From positions 1 through 64,000 of the forward strand of contig NZ_QPIJ01000014.1 in assembly GCF_003336665.1 (NCBI RefSeq): 64,000 nt of DNA, in the 5' to 3' direction. The notes beneath the pieces were generated by a model. That model made no database searches. It was not told the origin of the DNA and worked only from the letters and a program-made list of their open reading frames with translations. The DNA is from Vreelandella rituensis (lineage in GTDB: Bacteria > Pseudomonadota > Gammaproteobacteria > Pseudomonadales > Halomonadaceae). Shown here piece by piece: positions 16,979-27,084 of the stretch. Each line of letters opens with the position of its first letter. The first letter of the stretch is position 1. The translations under genes were made by a program, and so were the position numbers.

Positions 16979-18127
16979 TCACTTCTGTACCGTTTTTTTA
17001 ACCTGTTGCCCTAGGGCCTGACCCTTCTGAGCTAGCGCCTGCTCTAACGTTGCCAATCTGCCCGAGACCAGTGCGTCTTCCACGGCAGTGACACGCAGTA
17101 TATGCCCGAGTGCCGGGTCAGCGGGGCGCGAGATCAGCATGCCTTCTTCGAGCAGTGCTTTGTGTACCTGTTCCGCCAGTGCCGCGCTTGCCATACGCAA
17201 ACTCACAAAATTGGTAGCACTAGGAAGCACATCGGCTCCCAGCCTTGAAAGATGCGCCGCCAGTCTTTCACGCCGCTCACGCACCGCGTTGACATGGGCC
17301 TGAACCTCCTCAGGATGATCGAGCACCACTTCGGCCGCCTTCTGAGTGAGCGTCGAGACTGCGTAGTGAATACGCACTTTCATCATCACCGCGAGAGTTT
17401 CCGGCTCAGCGATGGCGTAGCCCACCCGTAAACCGGCGAGACCATGGGCCTTGGAAAGAGTGCGTACGCGAATCACTCCGGGCAGTACGCGGCATCCGAA
17501 TTCGCCATCGGCGTCCTCGCGGAAATCATGATAGGCCTCATCCAGCAGCAGCCAGCAGTCAGCGGGCAGATCACGGCGCAGAGCCAGCACGGCGTCATCG
17601 TCATGCAGGTGGCCGCTGGGGTTGTCTGGGTTGGCCAGATATACCAGTTTGGCGCATTCGGCATGAGCGGTGCGTGCAAGGGCAGATAAATCCGGCGCCA
17701 GCCACCCAACGTCTTCTTGATAGGCCAGCTCCACCAAGTGGCAGCCATGACCGCGGGCGAAGTAGCCAAAGGTGGGGTAGGTGCCGGCGGTGCTGATGAC
17801 ACAGTCGCCGGATTGCGTCAAAGCGCGTAGGGAAAGCGCTAGCAGGCTATCGGCACCGGCATCCACCAGCATCGCCTCAGGTGGAATCTGTTTTTGTTTG
17901 GCCAGCCGCGAACGAATGCCCAGCGCTTCGCTGTCACCGTAGCTGTAAACGTGGGCGGCCATGGCATCCCCGAAGTGTTCGCGCAGGGCACGGTGGGGCA
18001 TATCCAGCCCTTCGTTGGAGCCCAGTTGATGGGGGATGTCGCGGTTCAGGCGGCGCTCCAACACGCGCACACCGGGGAATGGGTTGGTTGGGCCATCACC
18101 ACAAAGGTGGTCGGGAAAGGTCGGCAT
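16979..18127 (-). CDS. Class I/II aminotransferase (HisC-like)
   Basis: From the ATG at 18127 (AGGAGG site), 382 residues form a PLP aminotransferase of fold type I. Features are YSYGDSEALGIRSRLA, VDAGADSLLALSLRAL, YLANPDNPSGHLHDDDAV (PDNPSG), LLLDEAYHDF (Asp and Tyr at the cofactor) and the PLP lysine in VRTLSKAHGLAGLRVGYAI. This is the histidinol-phosphate aminotransferase-like subgroup, which also includes many broad amino-acid aminotransferases. No histidine genes are near. It heads a leftward unit followed, on its upstream side, by an EamA permease, suggesting a role in amino-acid catabolism or export. Confidence 0.83.
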   Translation of the reverse strand: MPTFPDHLCGDGPTNPFPGVRVLERRLNRDIPHQLGSNEGLDMPHRALREHFGDAMAAHVYSYGDSEALGIRSRLAKQKQIPPEAMLVDAGADSLLALSLRALTQSGDCVISTAGTYPTFGYFARGHGCHLVELAYQEDVGWLAPDLSALARTAHAECAKLVYLANPDNPSGHLHDDDAVLALRRDLPADCWLLLDEAYHDFREDADGEFGCRVLPGVIRVRTLSKAHGLAGLRVGYAIAEPETLAVMMKVRIHYAVSTLTQKAAEVVLDHPEEVQAHVNAVRERRERLAAHLSRLGADVLPSATNFVSLRMASAALAEQVHKALLEEGMLISRPADPALGHILRVTAVEDALVSGRLATLEQALAQKGQALGQQVKKTVQK

Positions 18128-18185
18128 CGTTTCCTCCTTTGGCGGCGTTTGTTCTTCGCACGCCACACGGGCAGAGTGGTTAGGG

Positions 18186-19133
18186 TTACTGTGTGCTGGA
18201 TGCTGGGGCAGCGCGCTTGAGCATCACGATGGCCACGGCGGCTAGGGTCAGCAACAGGGCGATAAAGACTCGGGGGCTAAGCGGCTCACCCAGCAGCATG
18301 ATGGCGCTCGACACTCCCACGGTGGGAATGATCAGGGTAGAAATGGTCGCCTGTGCAATTGTCAGCCGGTTAACGTTCATGAACCACAGCATCTGCGCCA
18401 GGGTGATCGAAAACAGCAGATGATAGCCAAGCGCCAGCCAGGTTGATGTCTGCCAGACTGATGGCCTGGCCATGGGTTCCAAGGCAATCATCATGATAAT
18501 CATGGGAATGGCACACAGCACAAATTGCCACCCCGTGATTACCACCGCATGGCTTTCCCAGCCGCCGCGCAGCTTGATTAATACGGTGCCCAGTGCCCAT
18601 GACAGCGCCGCTCCCAGCATGATCAGCGGTCCAATTAGCCCTTGTTGGCTGCCACCGCTCAGTGCCGAAGGCCCTAGCAGCACCAAAAGACCCACCTGCC
18701 CGCATGCAAGCCCCAGCCACTGGCGTTTGGTAATGCGCTGGCCGAGCAGCCACCAACCCAGCAGCAGTGCCCAACAGGGCATGCTGAACGCGATGATGGC
18801 GGCTTGCGAGGTCGGCATGTGCAGTTGGCCAAACGCGGTGGCCAAGTTGAAGCCCAGGATGGTGAACAGGCCTGTTGCCGCCAGCCAAGGCCACTCTTTT
18901 GACGAAACGGCCAGCGGCAGGCGCCGCCAACGTGCCCAGGAAAGCAGCAAGACGGCACCAGTGGTGAAGCCGATAGATCTGAGGGTAAACGGGGGGATAT
19001 CAACCAGAATAAAACGCACCGCGGGCCAGTTGCCGCCCCAGAATAGCCCGATGGTAACAATCAGCAGGATGGTAGATAACTGTCCGCTATCGCGTAGCTG
19101 AGTGAAGTGTCGTTCGATCCCGGAAAAGATCAT
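18186..19133 (-). CDS. EamA/DMT-superfamily transporter
   Basis: The 315-residue protein has ten predicted membrane helices in two EamA repeats (about 20-145 and 160-300). Typical phrases are IGLFWGGNWPAVRF near the start, GFNLATAFGQLHMPTSQAAI in the first repeat and IAQATISTLIIPTVGVSSAI in the second. Family members export or import amino acids and other metabolites. Its start overlaps the stop of the FAD dehydrogenase (ATGA), and the aminotransferase gene follows after 58 bases, so the three are probably one transcript. Confidence 0.85.
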   Translation of the reverse strand: MIFSGIERHFTQLRDSGQLSTILLIVTIGLFWGGNWPAVRFILVDIPPFTLRSIGFTTGAVLLLSWARWRRLPLAVSSKEWPWLAATGLFTILGFNLATAFGQLHMPTSQAAIIAFSMPCWALLLGWWLLGQRITKRQWLGLACGQVGLLVLLGPSALSGGSQQGLIGPLIMLGAALSWALGTVLIKLRGGWESHAVVITGWQFVLCAIPMIIMMIALEPMARPSVWQTSTWLALGYHLLFSITLAQMLWFMNVNRLTIAQATISTLIIPTVGVSSAIMLLGEPLSPRVFIALLLTLAAVAIVMLKRAAPASSTQ

Positions 19134-20524
19134 GGTGCCGCATCCGGCAGGACTTTATGGCGATTGAGCAGGGTGTGCGGGTCGAGTGCCTTTTTCAGCG
19201 TATGCATCAGGGCGATTTCCGCCGGCGTGCGCGATACATGTAAATAGCGGCGTTTATCCAGACCGATGCCGTGTTCGGCCGAAACGGAACCTCCCATTGC
19301 GGCTAGCGGCGTATAAACGAGCGTTTCTACCGCCAGCTTGGTGTCATCATCGGCGTTGCCGGTGGCGATGGTGACATGCAGGTTGCCATCACCCAGATGG
19401 CCGAAAACGACAACCCTGCCATCCGGCCAACGCTGGATTACCTGCTGCTCCAGGGTGCGAACATAGTGATCCATCTCGGGAATCGGCAAGCTAATGTCGA
19501 AGGTGAAGCGTGGGTTGAGGTGACACAGCAGGCCTTCGATATCCTCGCGGATCGCCCATAGACGCTCACGCTGATGGTTGGCACTGGCAATCACTGCATC
19601 GTTGATATGGCCGTTTTCAAAGGCGGTTTCGATGGCGGCTTCAAAACGCTGCGCCGTGGTATCTTGATCGTTGCCGAGGGTCTCGATCAGCACATAGAAA
19701 GCGGCATCGGTGGCCAAAGGCGGCGCATGGCGTCCGCTTTCTTCAGTGAGCAGCGCATAGTGGCTGTGCCACATGACTTCAAATGCCGCCAACTGATCGC
19801 CCAGCGTCTTACGCACGAACTGCAGTAACGCGGTCAGGTCGCTGAAGGTCTCGCAGGCGACCATGGCGGTTTGCATGGCCAGTTGCTGAGGCTGCAGCTT
19901 GAGCACCGCGCGGGTGACGATGCCCAGCGTGCCCTCGCTGCCGATAAACAGCTGTTTGAGGTCGTAACCGGCATTGTTCTTGAGCATATGGTTCATGGAG
20001 CTGACCCGTGTGCCATCTGCCAGCACCGCTTCCAGCCCCAGCACCTGGTCGCGCATCATGCCGTGGCGAATCACCCGTACGCCGCCTGCGTTGGTGGCGA
20101 TGTTGCCACCAATCGTGCAGGAACCACGCGCCCCCAGATCCAGCGCGAATTGCATGCTAGCCTCGGCGGCCGCTTCCTGCACCCGCTGAAGCGGCGTGCC
20201 CGCTTGTACGGTCAAGGTGCTGCTGATCGGGTCGATGGCGTCGATCTGGTTCATCCGCTCCAGCGAAATCGCCAGTTCGTCAGGGCTCGCCACGCCGCCG
20301 CGTACAAGCCCCGTCAACCCACCATGAGTCACGACCGGCTGGCGAGCCCGATGGCAGGCTGCCATTACCCGAGAGAGTTGCTCGGCATCTGCTGGGCGCA
20401 CAATAGCGCGTGCCCGGCAGGGTGCTGCCTGCATCCAGTCATCGCGGCGGGCGTGCACATCGTCACCCACCAGCAGGTGTTGGCCGCCGACGATAGCGAT
20501 GATTTCTGTGAATAGTGCATCCAT
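19130..20524 (-). CDS. FAD-linked 2-hydroxyacid dehydrogenase (GlcD/D2HGDH-like)
   Basis: The 464-residue protein belongs to the FAD-binding PCMH oxidoreductases. The FAD site reads VVTHGGLTGLVRGG, then DLGARGSCTIGGNIATNAGG and LFIGSEGTLGIVTRAVLKL. The C-terminal domain includes VVFGHLGDGNLHVTI (metal-binding HxGDGN His) and SAEHGIGLDKRRYL. These residues are typical of D-lactate, glycolate and D-2-hydroxyglutarate dehydrogenases, which pass electrons to a quinone or electron-transfer protein. It follows the ABC transporter genes by 14 bases and overlaps the EamA gene. The substrate in this cluster is unknown; a 2-hydroxy acid giving a 2-oxo acid for the neighbouring aminotransferase would fit. 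Confidence 0.85.
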   Translation of the reverse strand: MDALFTEIIAIVGGQHLLVGDDVHARRDDWMQAAPCRARAIVRPADAEQLSRVMAACHRARQPVVTHGGLTGLVRGGVASPDELAISLERMNQIDAIDPISSTLTVQAGTPLQRVQEAAAEASMQFALDLGARGSCTIGGNIATNAGGVRVIRHGMMRDQVLGLEAVLADGTRVSSMNHMLKNNAGYDLKQLFIGSEGTLGIVTRAVLKLQPQQLAMQTAMVACETFSDLTALLQFVRKTLGDQLAAFEVMWHSHYALLTEESGRHAPPLATDAAFYVLIETLGNDQDTTAQRFEAAIETAFENGHINDAVIASANHQRERLWAIREDIEGLLCHLNPRFTFDISLPIPEMDHYVRTLEQQVIQRWPDGRVVVFGHLGDGNLHVTIATGNADDDTKLAVETLVYTPLAAMGGSVSAEHGIGLDKRRYLHVSRTPAEIALMHTLKKALDPHTLLNRHKVLPDAAP

Positions 20525-20538
20525 TTAAGGCCTCGCTA

Positions 20539-22167
20539 TCATGATGCGATTTCGGTTGCTTCCGGTCGACCGGGAATCGCGTCGAGCAACTGGCGGGTAT
20601 ACGCCTGCTGCGGGGCAAGGAAGATATCGCGTGCGGGGCCTTGTTCGACGATACGGCCATGCTGCATCACGATAATGTGATCACATATCTGGGCGGCTAC
20701 CCGCAAATCGTGAGTGATGAACAGCAGCGATAAGGAGAACTTCTGTTTGAGGTCTTCCAGCAGTTCCAGAATCTGTGCTTGAATCGAGACGTCCAGCGCG
20801 GAGACAGCTTCATCCGCGACAATCAGTTCCGGCTCCAATGCCAGCGCGCGGGCAATGCCAATACGCTGGCGCTGCCCGCCGGAAAATTCATGAGGAAAGC
20901 GATCAGCGGTGTTGGCCAGACCTACCAGTTCCAGCAAGTCATCCGCCTGTGCCAGGGCTTTCTGCTTGGGTATCCCGTTGGCAATCGGACCCTGAGCGAT
21001 CGCCATGCCGACGCGCGTGCGTGGGTTGAGCGAGGCGTAGGGGTCCTGAAAAATCATCTGCACACGCTTGCGTTCGCGGCGCAGTGACTCTCCGTGGAGC
21101 GTCATGAAGTCGGTGCCGGAAAGACTCATTAAGCCGCTGTCCGGGGTTTCAAGGCGAACAATGCAACGGCCGAGGGTGGATTTTCCCGAGCCGGATTCGC
21201 CTACAATGCCGATAGTTTCTCCCTTGACCAGCGAAAACGAGACATCGTTGAGGGCGCGCACTTCACGGGCGGGCTTGAACAAGCCGCCCTTCGAGCGAAA
21301 CACCTTGTTGAGGTTTTTGACATCAAGCAGCGGGGTGTCAGTTTCAGCGCCCCGTGCTTCCGGCACCACATCGCTGGGTATCGCTTCAATCAACGCGCGG
21401 GTGTACTCATGCTGCGGGTTGGCCAGTACATCGCGGGCCTCACCGAGTTCGACAATCTTGCCCTGGCGCATCACGCAAACCCGGGTCGCAATTTCAGCCA
21501 CCACCCCAAAGTCGTGGGTGATAAACATCACTGCCATGCCGTGACGCTTCTGCAAGTCAATAATCAGGTCCAGAATTTGGGCCTGGGTGGTGACATCCAA
21601 TGCTGTGGTCGGCTCATCAGCAATCAATAGCTCCGGCTCGAGCGCCAGCGCCATGGCAATCATCACCCGCTGGCGTTGGCCACCAGAAAGCTGGAAAGGG
21701 TAAGCGCGAATGGCTTTTTCCGGCTCTGGAAGCCCTACTTCCGTTAACAGCTCAAGGGCCTTGATGGAGCGCTCTGCGCCATTCAACTGACCGTGGGCTT
21801 CGAACACCTCGCTTATCTGGGCACCGACCCGCATCAGCGGGTTCAGCGCGGTCATCGGCTCCTGAAAGATCATGCCGATGCGTAGGCCACGCAGTTCCCT
21901 GTGCTGCTTTTCAGTGATGCTCAGCAAATCCTGGTCAGCAAAGATCGCCTTGCCGTCAACTGGGCGTACGCCCTTGGGCAGAAGGCCCATGACCGCATTG
22001 GCGGCCATGGATTTACCAGAACCGGACTCACCCACCACGCAGAGGATTTCACCGCGTTGTACATCGTAACTGAGATTTTCAACGGCATAGGCTCGGTCAG
22101 CCCCCTTGGGTAACGCAATGGTCAAGCCTTGCAAGCTCAGCAAGGGGGTATCGGTTGTATGATTCAT
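20539..22167 (-). CDS. Peptide-type ABC transporter ATPase, two fused domains (DppD-DppF)
   Basis: Two ABC ATPase domains lie in one 542-residue chain. Domain 1 has Walker [14 protein letters not shown], signature [13 protein letters not shown] and Walker [14 protein letters not shown]. Domain 2 (from about 275) has [28 protein letters not shown] and [13 protein letters not shown]. The second Walker B ends in Glu-Ala rather than Glu-Pro but keeps the catalytic Glu. Oligopeptide/dipeptide C-terminal motifs follow each domain. It powers uptake through the two permeases encoded just upstream. An ATG at 22185 overlaps the permease stop, but the ATG at 22167 has a GAGGGG site and is preferred. Confidence 0.9.
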   Translation of the reverse strand: MNHTTDTPLLSLQGLTIALPKGADRAYAVENLSYDVQRGEILCVVGESGSGKSMAANAVMGLLPKGVRPVDGKAIFADQDLLSITEKQHRELRGLRIGMIFQEPMTALNPLMRVGAQISEVFEAHGQLNGAERSIKALELLTEVGLPEPEKAIRAYPFQLSGGQRQRVMIAMALALEPELLIADEPTTALDVTTQAQILDLIIDLQKRHGMAVMFITHDFGVVAEIATRVCVMRQGKIVELGEARDVLANPQHEYTRALIEAIPSDVVPEARGAETDTPLLDVKNLNKVFRSKGGLFKPAREVRALNDVSFSLVKGETIGIVGESGSGKSTLGRCIVRLETPDSGLMSLSGTDFMTLHGESLRRERKRVQMIFQDPYASLNPRTRVGMAIAQGPIANGIPKQKALAQADDLLELVGLANTADRFPHEFSGGQRQRIGIARALALEPELIVADEAVSALDVSIQAQILELLEDLKQKFSLSLLFITHDLRVAAQICDHIIVMQHGRIVEQGPARDIFLAPQQAYTRQLLDAIPGRPEATEIAS

Positions 22168-22181
22168 GCTATTCCCCTCGT

Positions 22182-23018
22182 TCATGAGCGTTCTCGGCTG
22201 AGTTTCGGATTGAGTGCATCGTCGAGACCCTCGCCTACCAGGTTAAGGGCCAGTACGGTCAGAAGAATGGCCAGCCCCGGGAAGAAACTCAGCCACCAGG
22301 CTTGACGAATCACCGTGCGGGCAGCGCCAATCATGTAACCCCATGACATGACGTTGGGGTCGCCAAGCCCCAGAAATGAAAGGGATGATTCCAGTAGGAT
22401 GGCGGTCGCCACCATTAATGACGCCATCACGATGATGGGCGACATGGCGTTAGGCAGAATCTGGCGCAGGATGATGGTGCGGTTGCTCTGACCCACCAGG
22501 CGCGCCGCCTCGACGTATTCGCGGTGGCGCAACGACATGAATTCGGCGCGCACCAGGCGGGCGACCGGCGGCCAGCTTACCAGCGCGATAGCCAGCACAA
22601 TCGAGGTCACGCTGGGCTGCATGATGGCCACCAGCACAATCGCCAGCGCAAAGTTGGGAATGATCTGGAAGAACTCAGTGAAGCGCATCAAAGCGTCGTC
22701 CAGCAAGCCGCCGTAATAACCAGCGATAGCCCCCAGCGGCACGCCAATTACCAGGGCCACAAAGGTTGATACCAGCCCAATCAACAGCGACACCCAGGCG
22801 CCGTGCATGAGGCCTGCGGCGACGTTGCGGCCCATGGTGTCGGTTCCCATCGGGAAACCGTCCAGCTCCAACGGCGGCAGGAAGGGGCGCTGCACCATAC
22901 GCCACGGTGATTCAGGAAACAGCAGCGGTGCGGAGATCGCCATCAGGATAATCATGGTCAGTATGATCAGTCCGACCAAGGCACCACGATTCTGGGCGAA
23001 GCGGGCAAAAAAATTCAT
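22182..23018 (-). CDS. Peptide-type ABC transporter permease (DppC-like)
   Basis: The 278-residue membrane protein has a short N-terminal helix, a periplasmic loop with GTDTMGRNVAAGLMHGAWVS and the EAA-loop segment EYVEAARLVGQSNRTIILRQ followed by ILPNAMSPIIV. These are the marks of DppC/OppC permeases. It overlaps the companion permease (stop/start ATGA at 23015-23018). With DppB-like and the ATPase it would form the inner-membrane channel for peptides or related amides. Confidence 0.9.
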   Translation of the reverse strand: MNFFARFAQNRGALVGLIILTMIILMAISAPLLFPESPWRMVQRPFLPPLELDGFPMGTDTMGRNVAAGLMHGAWVSLLIGLVSTFVALVIGVPLGAIAGYYGGLLDDALMRFTEFFQIIPNFALAIVLVAIMQPSVTSIVLAIALVSWPPVARLVRAEFMSLRHREYVEAARLVGQSNRTIILRQILPNAMSPIIVMASLMVATAILLESSLSFLGLGDPNVMSWGYMIGAARTVIRQAWWLSFFPGLAILLTVLALNLVGEGLDDALNPKLSRERS

Positions 23019-23992
23019 GACGCCTCCTTGATACGTGGGTCAACCAGGCCGTAAACGAGGTCGGTAATGATGTTGAATAAAATGACCAGGGCAGCGGAGA
23101 AGAAAAAGATGCCCAACAGCAGGTTGTAATCGCGTTGCATCAGCGCCTCGAACATCAGACGACCGATGCCCGGCCAAGCGAAGACCGTTTCGGTGAGAAT
23201 GGCACCGCCCACCATCTGTCCGGCTTGCAGGCCCGCCAGGGTGATGATCGGTAGCAATGCATTCCGCAGTATATGCCGGCGTTGAATCACCCCCGACGCC
23301 AAGCCTTTGGAACGCGCCGTCTTGACGTAATCCTGCTGACTGGCCTCGAGCATGGAGGTACGCGTCATGCGGGTGTAAATCGCCATGAAGAACAGAGCCA
23401 GGGTGGTGGCGGGAAGAATCAAGTGTTTGCCGATATCCAGCGCCAACGCGAAGCCGGTATATCCGGTGCCTACGGAGGCAAAGCCATAGGCGGGCAGCCA
23501 GTCGAGCTGTACCGAAAACAGAACAACCGACATCAGCGCGACCCAGAACAGCGGGGTGGCATAAAACACCAGCGCCAGTGCCATGATTACCGAGCCACTC
23601 AGTTTTTTGGCCCGTGCAGCGGCCATGGAGCCGGCCAGAATACCCAGCCCCAGCGACATTACGAATGCCGTGCCGGTCAGCAGCAGGGTAGCCGGCATGC
23701 GGTCCATGATCAGATCAAAAACCGGCATTTGCTGACGGTAGGAATAGCCAAAATCAAGCGTGGCAATGCCCGATATGTAACGCCATAGCTGGACGTAAAG
23801 TGGTTGATCCAGCCCGAACTGCTCGCGAAGCTGGCGCAGAAACTCCGGATCGGTGGCGCCGGCTTCACCGGCCATGACGGCCGCTGGATCACCGGGCGCC
23901 ATTTGAATCAGGAAAAAATTGAAGATGACAATCAGAAACAGAACGATGACGGCTTTCAAAAGCCGCATGATGATCAATCTGGCATAGAGCAT
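23015..23992 (-). CDS. Peptide-type ABC transporter permease (DppB-like)
   Basis: The 325-residue protein has the DppB/OppB N-terminus (first helix, then FLIQMAPGDPAAVMAGEAGA and LREQFGLDQPLYVQLWRYI). Its cytoplasmic EAA loop reads DYVKTARSKGLASGVIQRRH, followed by AGLQAGQMVGGAILTETVF. About six membrane helices are evident. It follows the binding-protein gene after 62 bases and overlaps the second permease. Confidence 0.9.
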   Translation of the reverse strand: MLYARLIIMRLLKAVIVLFLIVIFNFFLIQMAPGDPAAVMAGEAGATDPEFLRQLREQFGLDQPLYVQLWRYISGIATLDFGYSYRQQMPVFDLIMDRMPATLLLTGTAFVMSLGLGILAGSMAAARAKKLSGSVIMALALVFYATPLFWVALMSVVLFSVQLDWLPAYGFASVGTGYTGFALALDIGKHLILPATTLALFFMAIYTRMTRTSMLEASQQDYVKTARSKGLASGVIQRRHILRNALLPIITLAGLQAGQMVGGAILTETVFAWPGIGRLMFEALMQRDYNLLLGIFFFSAALVILFNIITDLVYGLVDPRIKEAS

Positions 23993-24054
23993 GCCATTAC
24001 CCCCGTGGCGACATGATGCGAGAGTCGGGCGGCGAAGCGCCGCCCAACGTCGTA

Positions 24055-25608
24055 TTACCGGTCAAGCCAGGCGTTTTTGAAGCCGTCGTTAAGGCCTATA
24101 CCTGTGGTAACAAGGTTCTTCACATCACAGCTGTAGATGGTGGGAAAGCCGAGTTCGAGCAGCCAACCAACGGGTACTTCGTCGTGAAGAATTCCCTGAA
24201 CCTCGTGGTAGTACTCTTCACGCTTGTCGTCGGGATACGCGGTAGCCGCCAGATCAAACAGCTCATCAACCCGCTCGTTCTCATAGCCCTCTACGTTGTT
24301 CCACGGGGATCCTTTAGCGATATTGCTGGAAATGTAGGTTCGCGAGATACCCAGTGCCGGGTCGCCGTACTGGAAGAGATAGGTAAAGGCAAGATCGTAA
24401 TCCCATTCCGCTAGACGCTGGTTCCAGCCGCCCACGTCCGTGGCTTGGGTGCGTATGTTGATGCCCACTTCCTGCAAGTTCTGCTTAACAGCTTCAGCCC
24501 AACGTACCCAGGTCTCGCCGTAGGGAATCGGCAACAGACGTACCTCTTCACCGTCGTAGCCCATCTCGTCGAGCAGTTCACGGGCACGTTCCGGGTTGTG
24601 GTCATACGGTGGCAAGCTGTCATCCTGGAAGCTGGCATTGGAGCCAAATGCTGACAACGGCACCTTACCCAAACCGTTCCACAGCACATCGCGGGCAAAC
24701 TCGCGATCCAGCGCGTACATCACCGCCTGACGGAAGCGCTTGTCGGCCATGGGGCCTTCGCGGTTGTTGATCCACAGCATGGCGAAGGGGCTGAAATACT
24801 CGTGGCCTTGCTCGGTGCGGCAGGTGTTATCGAGTTCGCTCAGGCGCGGTATATCGAAGTTCTCGACCGAGTTGGCCGGTAGCACATCCACCGTGCCGTT
24901 TTCGTAAGCAATCGCGCGCGACGAGGCATCCGGGATGACGTGCCAGTTGATGCCATCCAGGTACGGTAGTCCTTGCTCGTAGTAATCCTCGTTTTTCACC
25001 AGCTGGATAACGCGACCACGATCCCAGCTCTCGAACTTGAACGGACCGGTGCCGACCGGGTGATTGTTGGCTTCGTTGTCGCGGAAATCGGTGCCCTCAT
25101 AGATGTGCTTAGGCATCATCGGCATGGTGCCCGCTTCAAAGGCCAGCAGGAAAGGACCGAAGGGGTTCTTGAGGGTAAAGACCACGGTGTGATCATCAGG
25201 GGCTTCGATGCTCTCCACGTGGGAAAGAATCGTGCGGGTGCGCGGGTTCATTTCACGTAGATAAACATCAGTAGAGAACACCACATCTGCAGAAGTGAAT
25301 GGCTTGCCATCGTGCCAGGTCGCGTCTTCGTGAAGATTAAAGGTGTAGACCAGACCATCATCACTGACCGTCCAGTCATGGGCTAGCTGCGGCATGGGGT
25401 TGAGGTCGGTATCGTAACGCAGCAGGCTTTCATAGATATTGCCGGAGACTGTCTGGGTCGGTGCGTTTTGGTGAAGGCCCGCGATGATGCTGGGCGGTTC
25501 AGGCTGGATCACGGTGTTGATGATGCCGCCTGAGCGTGGCTCTTCAGCCCAGGCATAAGTTGCCGCTATGGAAGCAGCCGCAATGGCAAGTGTTAAGGTT
25601 TTTTTCAT
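24055..25608 (-). CDS. Periplasmic peptide/opine-type solute-binding protein (SBP family 5)
   Basis: The 517-residue precursor has a clear Sec signal (MKKTLTLAIAAASIAATYAWA, cleavage near residue 21). The mature protein has SBP-5 features: YDTDLNPMPQLAHDWTVSDD, then GLVYTFNLHEDATWHDGKPF and TSADVVFSTDVYL. Proteins of this family capture di- and oligopeptides, opines, nickel chelates or other amides and hand them to DppBC-type permeases. It has a good GGGGAAG site and is the first and presumably most expressed transporter gene. The ligand is unknown; neighbouring deacylases suggest N-acylated or N-carbamoylated amino compounds. Confidence 0.9.
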   Translation of the reverse strand: MKKTLTLAIAAASIAATYAWAEEPRSGGIINTVIQPEPPSIIAGLHQNAPTQTVSGNIYESLLRYDTDLNPMPQLAHDWTVSDDGLVYTFNLHEDATWHDGKPFTSADVVFSTDVYLREMNPRTRTILSHVESIEAPDDHTVVFTLKNPFGPFLLAFEAGTMPMMPKHIYEGTDFRDNEANNHPVGTGPFKFESWDRGRVIQLVKNEDYYEQGLPYLDGINWHVIPDASSRAIAYENGTVDVLPANSVENFDIPRLSELDNTCRTEQGHEYFSPFAMLWINNREGPMADKRFRQAVMYALDREFARDVLWNGLGKVPLSAFGSNASFQDDSLPPYDHNPERARELLDEMGYDGEEVRLLPIPYGETWVRWAEAVKQNLQEVGINIRTQATDVGGWNQRLAEWDYDLAFTYLFQYGDPALGISRTYISSNIAKGSPWNNVEGYENERVDELFDLAATAYPDDKREEYYHEVQGILHDEVPVGWLLELGFPTIYSCDVKNLVTTGIGLNDGFKNAWLDR

Positions 25609-25695
25609 GGTCTTCCCCGTACTTATGAATTGTTGGTGGGAAACATGGCTCAGTGGAGCCGGGTATTAAGGCATCCCTGCCTTATATCAGTCGTC

Positions 25696-26961
25696 TTATC
25701 CTTTGCGGTTAGCCGCGCGTAGCAGCGCATCACACAGCACTTGTGTGGCGATGGCGCAGTGCGCGGGTTCCACATCTTCTCGCTCGTTGTGGCTGATGCC
25801 GTCTCGGCAAGGGATGAACAGCATCGCGGTGGGTGTCACGTAGCTGACATTCACCGCGTCGTGACCGGCACCGCTCATCATGCTGAAAGGCTGATGACCC
25901 AACGCCTCGGCGGCGGTGGAGAGATCCTTTACCAGCGTTTCATCAAAGCGGGTGACCGGCATATGCCAAAGCACGCTGATATTGGCGTTGACACCCTCGC
26001 GTTCGGCGGCGGCTTGCACATGGGCGCGCAGAGTGTCATCGAGTGCCTGCAGCGCACGTTCATCGGTATGGCGCACGTCCACGTGCAGGGTCACCGCGCC
26101 AGGAATCACATTGCGCGACGGCTCGGCAACCTGAAAATCACCGATAGTCAGGCGCGATGTGCCTTCGGCGTCGTCGAGCACGGTCTTGCGCATGGCTTCC
26201 ACAAAGGCGGTGGCGGCCATCAGCGGGTCGTGGCGGTATTCCATCGGCGTCGGGCCAGCGTGAGCGGAATCACCAGTAAAGGTGATGTCGTACCAACGCA
26301 ACCCTTGCACGCCGCTGACAATACCGACTGGCAAGTTTTTCTTCTCCAGTATCGGGCCCTGTTCGATATGCAGCTCCAGATAGGCAGCAAGCGGCAGGTC
26401 GTGGCGGGTCAGTGCGCCCCTATAGCCGGATTGATCGAGTGCTTCACCGAGGCAGATACCGTCACGGTCCTGTGCGGCGCGAAAATCCTCAAGCGATAGT
26501 CGCTCGGCGTAGACACCGCTACCGCCCATTGCTGGGGCAAAGCGGCTGCCTTCTTCATTGGTCCAGTTCACCAGCTCCAGCGGCCGCCGAGTGGTAATGC
26601 CCTGATCGTGCAGGGTGCGAAAGATTTCCAGCCCTGCCAGCACCCCCAGCACGCCATCAAAACGCCCGCCGAGCGGTTGCGTATCCAGATGGCTGCCGAC
26701 AGCCACAGGGGAAAGATCGTTCTCTAGCCCGGGGCGGCGAATGAAGAGATTGCCTGCCTGATCGGTGCGCGATTCACAGCCCAGCGCATCGGTCCACTCA
26801 AGCAACTGCTGGCGACCGGCCAGATCCTCCTCGCTCAGAGTCAACCGTCGGCTGCCACCGTTGGGTGACGGCCCAATACGGGCCATTTCCATCAGCGATG
26901 ACCATAAGCGTTCGCCGTCGATCTGTGGGGTAGTGGGCGGGCCAGAGCGTTGTGTGGACAT
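25696..26961 (-). CDS. Zn-dependent amidohydrolase (N-carbamoyl-L-amino acid hydrolase / allantoate amidohydrolase type)
   Basis: This 421-residue M20-clan protein has the AmaB/HyuC/AllC landmarks: VGSHLDTQPLGGRFDGVLGV (metal His and Asp), WTNEEGSRFAPAMGGSGVYA (catalytic Glu pair), YLELHIEQGPILEK, FTGDSAHAGPTPMEYRHD and SGAGHDAVNVSYVTPTAMLF. Members hydrolyse N-carbamoyl amino acids, ureidoglycolate precursors or beta-alanine derivatives such as beta-ureidopropionate. An AAGGAG site precedes the ATG. It is upstream of the ABC importer on the same strand (87-base gap to the binding protein) and divergent from a LysR gene. Confidence 0.88.
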   Translation of the reverse strand: MSTQRSGPPTTPQIDGERLWSSLMEMARIGPSPNGGSRRLTLSEEDLAGRQQLLEWTDALGCESRTDQAGNLFIRRPGLENDLSPVAVGSHLDTQPLGGRFDGVLGVLAGLEIFRTLHDQGITTRRPLELVNWTNEEGSRFAPAMGGSGVYAERLSLEDFRAAQDRDGICLGEALDQSGYRGALTRHDLPLAAYLELHIEQGPILEKKNLPVGIVSGVQGLRWYDITFTGDSAHAGPTPMEYRHDPLMAATAFVEAMRKTVLDDAEGTSRLTIGDFQVAEPSRNVIPGAVTLHVDVRHTDERALQALDDTLRAHVQAAAEREGVNANISVLWHMPVTRFDETLVKDLSTAAEALGHQPFSMMSGAGHDAVNVSYVTPTAMLFIPCRDGISHNEREDVEPAHCAIATQVLCDALLRAANRKG

Positions 26962-27084
26962 GCAACTTTCTCCTTGCTGATCAATGAGTCCGGCGTTGCT
27001 GGTGATGGGCAGCTACGCCGCTTTGCTGTAATCTTCTTCAGGATTTGCCGGTGATGTTTCTGCCGCCCACGGGAGCTCCCTACG